Part shown: positions 9,001 through 16,412 of the stretch, piece after piece
Numbering within the stretch: the stretch's first letter is position 1
Layout of the letters: the number at the start of each line of letters is the position of its first letter
Assembly (NCBI GenBank): GCA_934293375.1
Contig: CAKQYS010000005.1
Coordinates: 124,001-188,000, forward strand
Source of the DNA: an uncultured Lachnospiraceae bacterium
GTDB taxonomy: Bacteria > Bacillota > Clostridia > Lachnospirales > Lachnospiraceae
Length of the DNA: 64,000 nucleotides
Direction: 5' to 3'
Notes under the pieces: model-generated
What the model was told of the DNA's origin: nothing
The model's input: only the letters and a program-made list of their open reading frames with translations
Databases searched by the model: none
Translations under genes and position numbers: made by a program

Positions 9001-9720
9001 TCATGCAATATTATGTACGATACCTACAGAAACATATCCGTCCGTCACCGCTGCCAGATCTGTCCCCGGTGCTGCCATCCAATTGCGCTTAGACCGGACC
9101 ATGCACTGTATTTTGCCATCAGGCAGCCTCTTTATCTCATAATTCTCGATATAAAAATCATCCTGCGATACTCTGCAGTCTTCCATAATACCCTTGCAGT
9201 CAGCAAGCGTGCATCCCGGAAAATTTATGTTCCAGACCGCATCCCTGCCAAGCGGCCTGTTCATATATGCTTCCATCAGCCCTGTCAGGTAATGATCCTC
9301 TATCTCATGACAATCTGTCATATTCCTTGAAAAAGCGACAGCCGGAACACCGAAAAATGCTGCCTCTAAAGCGGCAGCCACAGTGGCTGAATACTGGATA
9401 TCCCAGCTGATATTATAGCCATAATTGATGCCGGAAAAAACATGATCCGGTTTTCCCTGCATCAGATTCAACACACCAATCCGCACACAATCCACAGGTG
9501 TTCCGCTACAGGCAAATGCCCTGACCCCCGGCACCTTAAAGTCATATTCCCACACCTCAAACGGTTTGTGACAATTGATGCTGTGTGACATCGCACTCCT
9601 TTGACTGTCCGGTGCCACCACCCACACTTCACCAAATTGCGTTGCTGCCTCCGCAAGCATTTTGATACCATCAGAATCAATACCATCATCATTTGTGATC
9701 AAAATTCTTTTATCTGTCAT
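9001..9720 (-). CDS. surE: 5'/3'-nucleotidase SurE
   Basis: A metal-dependent nucleoside monophosphate phosphatase of 239 residues. The N-terminal ITNDDGIDSDG (metal-binding Asp pair at 11-12) is diagnostic. It is followed by VVAPDSQRSAMSHSI and SGINYGYN, which carry the Ser and Asn ligands. The ATG at 9720 has AGGAGG upstream; an in-frame ATG 30 bp earlier lacks a site. It stands alone between the spoVAC terminator and the degV promoter, interrupting what is a continuous spoVA cluster in Bacillus. Confidence 0.95.
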   Translation of the reverse strand: MTDKRILITNDDGIDSDGIKMLAEAATQFGEVWVVAPDSQRSAMSHSINCHKPFEVWEYDFKVPGVRAFACSGTPVDCVRIGVLNLMQGKPDHVFSGINYGYNISWDIQYSATVAAALEAAFFGVPAVAFSRNMTDCHEIEDHYLTGLMEAYMNRPLGRDAVWNINFPGCTLADCKGIMEDCRVSQDDFYIENYEIKRLPDGKIQCMVRSKRNWMAAPGTDLAAVTDGYVSVGIVHNIA

Positions 9721-9794
9721 ATGTACCTCCTGCACCAAAATATGATTCACTACACATCATTTTTATACATTATAACACAGATTCTGTCACATGG

Positions 9795-9818
9795 AAAAGC
9801 GTGAGATTTCTCCCACGC
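9795..9818 (-). terminator. Intrinsic terminator after spoVAC
   Basis: On the minus strand GCGTGGGAGA pairs with TCTCACGC and is followed by TTTTCC, about 30 bp past the spoVAC stop codon. It marks the end of the spoIIA-spoVAA-AB-AC run. Confidence 0.7.
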
Positions 9819-9850
9819 CTGTACTGCCTTCCTGTTATATGTGATCTCAT

Positions 9851-10312
9851 CTATACAATATGCATCGCCTGCAGGATCCAGTAGATCAGCCCTAACACCC
9901 AGCTTGTAAAGATACCATATAATATGACCGGGCCTGCAATGGTAAAACACTTCACACCGATACCAAATACCTGTCCTTCCTTCTGGAACTCAATACATGG
10001 CGCTGCCACCCCATTTGCAAATCCAGTAATCGGCACCAGGGCACCTGCGCCGCCCCATTTAGCAAGCGGACGATACAGATTGAATCCGGTCAGTGTCACA
10101 CTGAGCGCGACCAGAATCAGTGACACATAGCTGGCGGTATCCGCCTCGTTCATATTGCCGGGACCGCTGATCCAGTTTGCCAGCAGTTGTCCCAGCGTAC
10201 AGATCAGCCCGCCGCATATAAATGCATTCAGACAGTTTTTCATACAGCTATGAGTCGGTGTAATGTCCTCCACATACGCATTGTACGCTTCCTTTGTTGG
10301 TTCATGTTTCAT
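9851..10312 (-). CDS. spoVAC: Stage V sporulation protein AC
   Basis: A 153-residue membrane subunit of the SpoVA channel. SpoVAC of Bacillus behaves as a mechanosensitive channel for dipicolinic acid. It has a hydrophilic N-terminus, four hydrophobic segments and the conserved NAFICGGLICTLGQ, GFNLYRPLAKWGGAGALVPITGFAN block. The block GGAGALVPITGF also resembles SpoVAE, but the longer N-terminus and overall pattern identify SpoVAC. It lies 63 bp after spoVAB and precedes a terminator. spoVAD does not follow, unlike in most spore formers. Confidence 0.93.
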   Translation of the reverse strand: MKHEPTKEAYNAYVEDITPTHSCMKNCLNAFICGGLICTLGQLLANWISGPGNMNEADTASYVSLILVALSVTLTGFNLYRPLAKWGGAGALVPITGFANGVAAPCIEFQKEGQVFGIGVKCFTIAGPVILYGIFTSWVLGLIYWILQAMHIV

Positions 10313-10375
10313 CCTGATTGACTCCTCACAATATATTGTAGTAGTTTTTTCAGACCCTCTCCAAGGTCCGTATTT

Positions 10376-10822
10376 TTATTCGGAAAAATGTAACAGACCG
10401 TAGTAGATAACACTGCCTGCAAACTTGCCTGCCGCCACGGCTGCCAGCAGATATGCCATCCCATACCGGATATTGGTTCTTCTGGAAAGAATCGGGAATA
10501 CCTGCAGTGTCTCCTCCAATGCACCGATCAGACAGCCTGTAAACATACCACCCAGAAAGGTAAAACCCACCAGCCCCGGTATGCCAAGCGGCACAGCCGG
10601 TGCAAACAGATTCATTCCTGTGCCAAGCATCACGCCTGCCACCATCAGGCTCTCATACAAATACATCGTTGTCCCCATGTCCAGACATTTCCAGAAAAAA
10701 CGCTCCTGTCTGGCAAGTGCGGGCACAATGCCGATCAGGGTAATCACCGCCACAAATGCGCCGGCTACGGCAATGCCGCCGGTCATCGTCACAAGGATCA
10801 ACGCCACATATCTAATCCACAT
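10376..10822 (-). CDS. spoVAB: Stage V sporulation protein AB
   Basis: An integral membrane protein of 148 residues, recognised by its place between spoVAA and spoVAC and by features such as GGIAVAGAFVAVITLIGIVPALA and the loop FLGGMFTGCLIGALEE, which occur in SpoVAB. It has about four membrane helices. It overlaps the end of spoVAA by 11 bp, implying translational coupling. SpoVAB is not found in all Clostridia; its presence with SpoVAA makes this locus Bacillus-like. Confidence 0.9.
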   Translation of the reverse strand: MWIRYVALILVTMTGGIAVAGAFVAVITLIGIVPALARQERFFWKCLDMGTTMYLYESLMVAGVMLGTGMNLFAPAVPLGIPGLVGFTFLGGMFTGCLIGALEETLQVFPILSRRTNIRYGMAYLLAAVAAGKFAGSVIYYGLLHFSE

Positions 10823-11438
10823 CCCGCATCTTTCCCTTTCTCGTCATGTCCATGATCGTCGCCTCATTGACTTCCGTCTCATATTCCCGCATCTGCACCT
10901 GTAGCGGCGTCGGCTCCGCATTTCGCTTTCCAACGATGCCGTGATTGAAAAACAGCAGCATCCCAAAGAACAAGCCTGCTGAATACGAAATCATACCGAC
11001 CGAAAAGCTTTGTGGCTTTGTACCGAGAAACATTTCGTGCAGGGACAATATCAGATCCGGCATACCCACATCTGTATTATATGTCATAATGGAATAGGCT
11101 GCGCCAAACAGCGCAATCAATCCTACCAGAATAAAATATAGCAATCGCAGCAGCCGGCCCCTTGGCGTTAAGCAGTTGTAATAGACAATACATGCATTCT
11201 CCCCCAGCACCTCAATCTCCAGATCTGGATATTGCGTCTCGATCAGGGATATCATAAACAGGACGGAGATCGTGATCTTGTCATTTTCATGCTCCATAAA
11301 CTGATAGATCTGCATCCCCTTCACGCGATCCTGTATCGCATGGTCACTGCAATAGATCCGTGCCACGGTATCCATGTATACCGATGGGGTTCCAATTGAT
11401 TCACTCTGTTTCACCCAAAGATATAAGCTGTCTGACAT
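10812..11438 (-). CDS. spoVAA: Stage V sporulation protein AA
   Basis: A 208-residue membrane protein of the SpoVA complex. The N-terminal half is soluble (YLWVKQSESI, VARIYCSDHA) and the C-terminal half has two membrane helices separated by FLGTKPQSFSVG. This matches the SpoVAA layout. GGGAGG upstream of the ATG lies inside the last codons of a 49-codon gene just before it, so the two are probably translationally coupled. Confidence 0.9.
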   Translation of the reverse strand: MSDSLYLWVKQSESIGTPSVYMDTVARIYCSDHAIQDRVKGMQIYQFMEHENDKITISVLFMISLIETQYPDLEIEVLGENACIVYYNCLTPRGRLLRLLYFILVGLIALFGAAYSIMTYNTDVGMPDLILSLHEMFLGTKPQSFSVGMISYSAGLFFGMLLFFNHGIVGKRNAEPTPLQVQMREYETEVNEATIMDMTRKGKMRDVD

Positions 11439-11441
11439 TTC

Positions 11442-11591
11442 TTATACCTCCCGGGTAATTTTATGCATCTGTGATCTGACAAAAAAACTCTCTCCATTAT
11501 TTTTTGCACCTCTTTGAACCAAAACCACACATAAGAAAAATGCAGCGATCAACAACAGAGTGATAATAATTGCAAATGAAGATCTTTTCAA
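11442..11591 (-). CDS. Small membrane protein between sigF and spoVAA (49 aa)
   Basis: A short frame of 49 codons opens with TTG and has AGGAGGG about 6 bp upstream. The product begins MKRSSFAIIITLLLIAAFFL, a single membrane helix after a basic start, followed by about 23 polar residues ending in HKITREV. Its stop lies 3 bp before the spoVAA ATG, and its last codons carry the spoVAA ribosome binding site. I know of no counterpart at this place in Bacillus. The ribosome binding site, the clean frame and the coupling support a real gene, but the function is unknown. Confidence 0.65.
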   Translation of the reverse strand: MKRSSFAIIITLLLIAAFFLCVVLVQRGAKNNGESFFVRSQMHKITREV

Positions 11592-11645
11592 TTTGGCTCC
11601 CTCCTATTCTCACATGATTATGCCTACCCTAATAACATATGAGAA

Positions 11646-11674
11646 TAGTATCTCTTGTTTCCTGAAGATTATAC
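11646..11674 (-). promoter_or_regulatory. Candidate forespore promoter between sigF and the spoVA genes
   Basis: Minus-strand GTATA (11674-11670, overlapping the sigF stop codon) and GATACTA (11652-11646) are 17 bp apart. They match the sigma-G consensus except for the first base of the -10 box. This would separate spoVAA-AC transcription from the spoIIA operon. Confidence 0.35.
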
Positions 11675-12406
11675 AGAGCCGGATAGCTCTCTTCTCATCC
11701 ATGCCAGAATCTTTTTTTCCATACGGGATACCTGCACCTGGGAGATTCCCAGCTCTTTGCCAATCTGTGCCTGCGTCTTATCCTCGTAATACCGCATCCG
11801 TATCACCTTCTGTTCCAGCTCCGGCAATTCCTCTAACAGTTGTTCTACCGTAATATGTTCCACAATTTTTCCTGACTCATCCTCCGCACTGCGCATCCTG
11901 TCTATCAGCAGCAATTCATCTCCACCGGTACCTGCCACTGTTTTATAGATTGACTCTACCTCTTTTGAAGCTTCCATAGCAAATACGATATCCTCCCGTT
12001 CCACCGATAACGCTGCCGCCAGCGCATCAATGCCCGGTTCTTCTCCGGTCGCCTTGATCATGGCATCTTTGGTCTGTGTGATCTTACAGGCAAGCTCTTT
12101 TACCGATCTGGATACCTTGATATAATTATCATCCCGAAGAAATCTTCTGATCTCCCCCATGATCATCGGCACAGCATAGGTACTGAATTTCACATCATAT
12201 GAAAGATCAAATTTATCTATACTTTTAAGCAGGCCGATACAACCGATCTGATAAAGATCCTCCAGCTCATGTCCCCGGTTTAAGAATCTTCTCGCCACAC
12301 TATAAACCAAACCCAGATTCTCGCCTGCCACCTGATTTCGTGCTTCCAAATCGCCTTCTTTTGCAAGTGCAATTAACTCAAGCGTTCGATTCACGATTCG
12401 ACCCAA
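11669..12406 (-). CDS. sigF: RNA polymerase sigma-F factor
   Basis: The first forespore-specific sigma factor (245 residues), held inactive by SpoIIAB. Region 2 is visible as GLVYSVARRFLNRGHELEDLYQIGCIGLLKSIDKFDLSYDVKFSTYAVPMIMGEIRRFLRDD. Region 4 has LEQKVIRMRYYEDKTQAQIGKELGISQVQVSRMEKKIL. The start is set at a TTG (12406) overlapping the end of spoIIAB by 29 bp; its ribosome binding site AAAGG is close and weak, and a GTG four codons later is possible. The gene order spoIIAA-spoIIAB-sigF makes the identification secure. Confidence 0.96.
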   Translation of the reverse strand: MGRIVNRTLELIALAKEGDLEARNQVAGENLGLVYSVARRFLNRGHELEDLYQIGCIGLLKSIDKFDLSYDVKFSTYAVPMIMGEIRRFLRDDNYIKVSRSVKELACKITQTKDAMIKATGEEPGIDALAAALSVEREDIVFAMEASKEVESIYKTVAGTGGDELLLIDRMRSAEDESGKIVEHITVEQLLEELPELEQKVIRMRYYEDKTQAQIGKELGISQVQVSRMEKKILAWMRRELSGSV

Positions 12407-12815
12407 TTACCTTTCTCATCAATATTTTTGTTCCACGGCCTACCTCCGACTCAATATGTAAGCTGTCCATAAATGCCTCCATAAAGGAAAATCCCATACC
12501 CGAGCGCTCCATCTCCGGTCTTGTTGTATAAAAAGGCTCCATCGCCTGTTCAATATCTGCAATGCCCTTTCCATAATCGGTGATCTCAATGACCACTTCC
12601 CGATCTTCTAAGACAACCTTGATCCTGATCTCTCCGGTTGTATTCTCATATCCATGAATCACCGCATTGGTAACCGCTTCTGACACTGCAGTTCTGATAT
12701 CTGCCAGTTCTTCCATTGTCGGATCTAACTGTGCCACAAACGCTGCCACGACAGCTCTTGCAAAGCTCTCATTTTGGGGTATTCCAATCACCTTCAATTC
12801 CATCTCATTCTTCAT
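12378..12815 (-). CDS. spoIIAB: Anti-sigma-F factor SpoIIAB
   Basis: A GHKL-fold serine kinase (145 residues) that binds sigma-F and phosphorylates SpoIIAA. The ATP-binding boxes are present: EAVTNAVIHGY (N box), DYGKGIADIEQAMEPFYTTRPEMERSGMGFSFM (G1 and lid) and GRGTKI. The ATG at 12815 has GGAGGA about 8 bp upstream, inside the end of spoIIAA, and the genes overlap by 11 bp. Length equals that of the Bacillus protein. Confidence 0.96.
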   Translation of the reverse strand: MKNEMELKVIGIPQNESFARAVVAAFVAQLDPTMEELADIRTAVSEAVTNAVIHGYENTTGEIRIKVVLEDREVVIEITDYGKGIADIEQAMEPFYTTRPEMERSGMGFSFMEAFMDSLHIESEVGRGTKILMRKVIGSNRESNA

Positions 12816-13149
12816 AAGGAACATCCTCCATATCTGTTATTTTACTGACAATTGTATTGAGTCCGGACAATAAGAACAGCTTGTCCATGGACCCGGACAA
12901 TCCGTATACATATATCTTTCCCCCCAGATCACAAATTTTACGATATCGTCCTGTGATCAATCCAATTCCGGAGCTATCCATAAAGGTTGTATTCCCAAAA
13001 TCAAAAATAACATTCTGAATGGGACACTTCGTAAAAATACATTCTGCCTCCAGCCGGATCTCATCCGCTGCATTATGGTCCAACTCCTTCGGAACCTGAA
13101 TCCGCATATATTTTCCTTTTACACTGCAATATTTCGTTGTACACTGCAT
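12805..13149 (-). CDS. spoIIAA: Anti-anti-sigma factor SpoIIAA
   Basis: A STAS-domain protein of 114 residues that releases sigma-F by binding SpoIIAB. The phosphorylation site is in DSSGIGLITGRY, the canonical serine loop. The ATG at 13149 has GGAGG 8 bp upstream; a longer frame without a site is rejected. It is the first gene of the operon. I could not identify a convincing sigma-H promoter in the roughly 50 bp between it and the preceding terminator, although regulation by sigma-H and Spo0A is expected from other species. Confidence 0.95.
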   Translation of the reverse strand: MQCTTKYCSVKGKYMRIQVPKELDHNAADEIRLEAECIFTKCPIQNVIFDFGNTTFMDSSGIGLITGRYRKICDLGGKIYVYGLSGSMDKLFLLSGLNTIVSKITDMEDVPYEE

Positions 13150-13201
13150 AAATCTGACCTCCATTTGAACTTTGTAAATTATTTTACGAACCTGATGCGA
13201 C

Positions 13202-13231
13202 AAAAAAAGACAGAGCCTGACCGGCTCTGTC
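13202..13231 (-). terminator. Intrinsic terminator after the TPR gene
   Basis: Minus-strand GACAGAGCC pairs with GGCTCTGTC around a short loop and is followed by seven Ts. It insulates spoIIAA from the upstream gene. Confidence 0.85.
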
Positions 13232-13290
13232 TTTCGACGCTGTCAATTTATCATGCGCAATTTATAATATTTTTCTTGTGTAACATATCC

Positions 13291-14895
13291 CTAGTTCGCC
13301 GCATCGCCTTGATCCTGTGCTGCATCATCCGCATTGTCTTCATCCTGTGCCGCACCATCCGCATTGTCTTCGCCCTGTGCTGCACCATCCGCATTGTCTT
13401 CATCCTGTGCCGCACCATCCGCATTGCCGTTATTCCGGTCATTGTCTGCATTATCTGTGTTATCCGAACTCGTATTCCGGCGAGAGGATGACCCACTGGC
13501 ATACTGGCTGTCAGGGAAATTCTCATTGATATAATCCTTTATCTTCTGTGCTTCCTCCACCTTGCTGGATGCTTCATATGCCTTACCAAGGAAATACCAT
13601 GCATCTACCTTTTCTGCATCGATCGAGGTCGCCATCTTTAAGTATTTGATAGCCTTCTCAAAGTCCTGATCGTCATATGCTGTCATGCCATCCTGATAGA
13701 TGCTCTCATAGATCTTGCCTTTTCCGGCATCCATGATATCCGTATACATCTTTTTCGCAGCTTCAGCCTGATAACTATCTGCCGAAATATTCTCAAGCTT
13801 CCAGATAGCCTCTTCATGCTTGCCGGCATCACTCAATGCCTTTGCCTCAAAAAGCGATTCATAGACCCCTGAACCCGATGCCTCCTGCTTTTGATCCTCC
13901 AGCTTCTTGTTTAACTGTTCGATCTCAGAATCCTTCGCGCTCACTTCTGACTGCAGATCGGAAATAGACGCATTCTTCTTTGCGATCTCATCACTAAATG
14001 TCAGCTTAATGTCCTTATATTCGTCTCTGACTGCATTCTCTCTTGATGGCAGGATCAAAAATGCCATTGTCACAATGCCAAGAATCAATCCGACAAATAC
14101 ATAAACCAATGTAAACTTAGCGATATTGACATCCCGGTAAGAACCGATCTGTAAAGATGACGGTGCCATCCTGTCATCTAACTCTCTGCCCTCGATGATA
14201 TCACCAAGATCCGGCTTCTGTACCTCCATCGCCAGTTCCTTGACATACTCATCGTCCATATCCTCATCTTCATATTCCTCCGGGATATCCAGCTCTCTTA
14301 AATACCGGATGGCAAATGGATTAAACCTGTCCACTTTCAAAACCCGTTTTAATGACTTTCTGGCCTTGTCATATTCTTCATCATGAATATAAAGAAGTGA
14401 CATCAGCAGGTATCCTTTCACAAATTTGGGATTCGAGGTGAGAAGCTTCTTAAGCTGCATCATAGCCAGATCCAGACTTCCGGACTGCGCATGGGCTAAA
14501 GCCTGATTGTATTTGCTCGCCAGCCTGCCGTTTGTCTCTAATCTGGATGCATTTGACTGCATCTTCTTCACATATCCCATAGCCGGATTCTTCCGATCCG
14601 GATCATAATTCGTGCTGATCACCCAGTGACTTAAGGCAAGCACCCACTCACCGGTCTCATAATATACCAATCCCAGCAGATTTCTTGCCGAAATATTCTT
14701 CTTATTGTACTTAAGGGCTAACTGCAGTACCTCTTTCGCACCAGTCAGATCCCTGATTCTTGCTCTATCCAATCCGAGGTTATAATAATAATTGGATGTA
14801 TTGTAAGCCTTCGCAATAATGCGCTGATTCACTCCACATTCCCTGCAATAACCTGTATCATCCACGGCTGGAGAGCCACAATGCAGACAATTCAT
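13291..14895 (-). CDS. Zinc-ribbon, TPR and coiled-coil membrane protein
   Basis: A 534-residue protein with no named family. The N-terminus is a zinc ribbon, CLHCGSP and CRECG. Residues about 30-235 hold tetratricopeptide repeats, for example the GAKEVLQLALKYNKKNISARNLLGLVYY type. One membrane helix follows at about 259-284, then a coiled coil at about 300-345 and a second TPR block (about 355-485) outside the membrane. The C-terminal 50 residues are Asn/Asp/Ala-rich with a ten-residue repeat NADGAAQDED. The ATG has AGGAGGG upstream. It follows a 50-aa gene and folC. It is probably a scaffold at the envelope; no catalytic motif is seen. Confidence 0.85.
   Translation of the reverse strand: MNCLHCGSPAVDDTGYCRECGVNQRIIAKAYNTSNYYYNLGLDRARIRDLTGAKEVLQLALKYNKKNISARNLLGLVYYETGEWVLALSHWVISTNYDPDRKNPAMGYVKKMQSNASRLETNGRLASKYNQALAHAQSGSLDLAMMQLKKLLTSNPKFVKGYLLMSLLYIHDEEYDKARKSLKRVLKVDRFNPFAIRYLRELDIPEEYEDEDMDDEYVKELAMEVQKPDLGDIIEGRELDDRMAPSSLQIGSYRDVNIAKFTLVYVFVGLILGIVTMAFLILPSRENAVRDEYKDIKLTFSDEIAKKNASISDLQSEVSAKDSEIEQLNKKLEDQKQEASGSGVYESLFEAKALSDAGKHEEAIWKLENISADSYQAEAAKKMYTDIMDAGKGKIYESIYQDGMTAYDDQDFEKAIKYLKMATSIDAEKVDAWYFLGKAYEASSKVEEAQKIKDYINENFPDSQYASGSSSRRNTSSDNTDNADNDRNNGNADGAAQDEDNADGAAQGEDNADGAAQDEDNADDAAQDQGDAAN
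13297..13429 (-). repeat. 30-bp in-frame tandem repeat at the 3' end of the TPR gene
   Basis: Units at 13321-13350, 13351-13380 and 13381-13410 are nearly identical, with a partial unit at 13411-13429 and a decayed one before 13321. The period of 30 bp keeps the frame and encodes the ten-residue acidic repeat, so copy number can change without a frameshift. Confidence 0.9.
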
Positions 14896-14909
14896 TCTAC
14901 AATACCCTC

Positions 14910-15062
14910 CTATGAATTCGCCGGTGTATCTTTCACCTCATGAAGCATCTCTATCAAAATATCTGTCACATCCTGCAGATCATTCTTATAGATCGCATCT
15001 TCAGCCTCATCCACTTCGTATATCGGCTTAAACTTTCTTATCTCTTCATCAAAATTAATCAT
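14910..15062 (-). CDS. Small acidic protein between folC and the TPR gene (50 aa)
   Basis: Fifty codons from an ATG with GAGGG about 9 bp upstream, starting 4 bp after the folC stop. The product begins MINFDEEIRKFKPIYEVDEA and is acidic, helical and without a membrane segment. The next gene follows after 14 bp and its ribosome binding site abuts this stop codon, so it is embedded in an operon. The function is unknown. Confidence 0.75.
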   Translation of the reverse strand: MINFDEEIRKFKPIYEVDEAEDAIYKNDLQDVTDILIEMLHEVKDTPANS

Positions 15063-15066
15063 AACA

Positions 15067-16383
15067 TCAACCCTCTATCTGTTCCATATACCGGATAAGT
15101 TCCTCCTGCCACTGCTTGACGGCACCCACCAGATATAATGATCCTACTATAAATAACTTCTGATCCGACGGTCGCTCCCTGCATGCAGTAAACAATGCCT
15201 CTTTCGTATCCTCGATCACACATAATACATCCGATGTGTTTCGAGCAAACTGTTCCTTCACATATTCACAGTCTGTCCTTCTCGCACCCGGAATCGTAGT
15301 GATATATATCTTCTCAAAATGCAGCTGTGTACCTATATGCCGGATCATATCGACATAATCTTTATCATTCGCTACTGCAAACACCAGACGATTCCTGCTA
15401 TCTGCGTATAGCTGCTTTAGTGTATCGATCCAGCATAATATCGCCTCTTCATTATGGGCTCCATCAATCCATACATCCGGCATCAGCTGTTCCATACGGC
15501 CTTCCCAATACATGGCAGCAAGCCCTTGTCTGATATCCTCATTCCCAACAGATGTTGATTCTAACAGTTTTACAGCCGAAGCTGCCAGCACTGCATTTTC
15601 CACCTGATATAATCCGGTCGCAGGGATCTTTACACTATCACATTTATAATACCTACTATCAATCGAAAAATCAATGTTTTTTGTAGTAATTTTATGCACC
15701 ATATAATCATTTTTTTCGACAAAAACACATGGTGCGTGCATCTTAGCTGCCTGTTTTTCAATCACTTCTGCTGACACCGGATCCCGCTTAAAATAGATCA
15801 CAGGCGTGTGCGCCTTAATAATACCGGCCTTCTCATATGCAATTTTCTCAATCGTATCGCCTAAATACTGCATATGATCATATCCGATTGATGTGATCAC
15901 GCATAGTTTTGGAGCAAGGACATTGGTTGCGTCCAGTCTGCCACCCATACCCGTCTCATAGATCACAAGATCCGGTTTTTTCTTTGCAAAATAAAGTACT
16001 GCGATCAAAAACAGCATTTCAAAAAAAGATGGATAAGAAAATCCCTGCTGCATCACTGTCTCATGAATCTCTTGAAAACATGCCACAAAATCCTCATCTT
16101 CGATCTCGCCATGGTCAATCCTGATCCTCTCATTCATGCGTACCAGATGCGGTGATGTGAACATACCGACATGATATCCTGCCTGCATATACACCGACTG
16201 CATATATGCACAGGTAGAACCCTTTCCGTTTGTGCCGGCCACATGAATTGCCGGCACCAGTCTCTCCGGATGCCCTAAAAATGCCAGGATCTCTATCAAA
16301 GATTCTGTCCCGATCTTTTTTGCAAATTTAGGGATTGACAAAATATACGCCTCTACCTGTTCATATGTATCATATTGTGCCAT
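15067..16383 (-). CDS. folC: Folylpolyglutamate synthase / dihydrofolate synthase
   Basis: A Mur-ligase-fold enzyme (438 residues) that adds glutamate to folates and, in bifunctional forms, to dihydropteroate. The P-loop HVAGTNGKGSTCAYM and the segments TSPHLVRMNERIRID, YETGMGGRLDATN and SIGYDHMQYLG are typical FolC motifs, with DGAHNEEAI in the C-terminal domain. I use the second ATG (16383), which has AAAGGAG 7 bp upstream; the first is too close to it. It lies 29 bp after addA. Whether it has dihydrofolate synthase activity cannot be told. Confidence 0.95.
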   Translation of the reverse strand: MAQYDTYEQVEAYILSIPKFAKKIGTESLIEILAFLGHPERLVPAIHVAGTNGKGSTCAYMQSVYMQAGYHVGMFTSPHLVRMNERIRIDHGEIEDEDFVACFQEIHETVMQQGFSYPSFFEMLFLIAVLYFAKKKPDLVIYETGMGGRLDATNVLAPKLCVITSIGYDHMQYLGDTIEKIAYEKAGIIKAHTPVIYFKRDPVSAEVIEKQAAKMHAPCVFVEKNDYMVHKITTKNIDFSIDSRYYKCDSVKIPATGLYQVENAVLAASAVKLLESTSVGNEDIRQGLAAMYWEGRMEQLMPDVWIDGAHNEEAILCWIDTLKQLYADSRNRLVFAVANDKDYVDMIRHIGTQLHFEKIYITTIPGARRTDCEYVKEQFARNTSDVLCVIEDTKEALFTACRERPSDQKLFIVGSLYLVGAVKQWQEELIRYMEQIEG

Positions 16384-16412
16384 AGTCATTCTCCTTTGTG
16401 ATAGTCTTCCTG

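Noticed and set aside
8795..9142. 115-codon plus-strand frame between degV and surE
   Set aside because: It overlaps the surE 3' end in antisense and lacks a ribosome binding site.
13150..13201. Sigma-H promoter in front of spoIIAA
   Set aside because: AGGTT is present but no GAAT box at the right distance, so I do not list it.
13297..13429. Possible CRISPR array from regular 30-bp repeats
   Set aside because: The units are contiguous without spacers, the period keeps the reading frame of the TPR protein, and no cas genes are near.
13251..13534. Short repetitive frames on both strands (His/Pro-rich and Met/Arg-rich)
   Set aside because: They are alternative frames of the 30-bp repeat inside the TPR gene, without ribosome binding sites.
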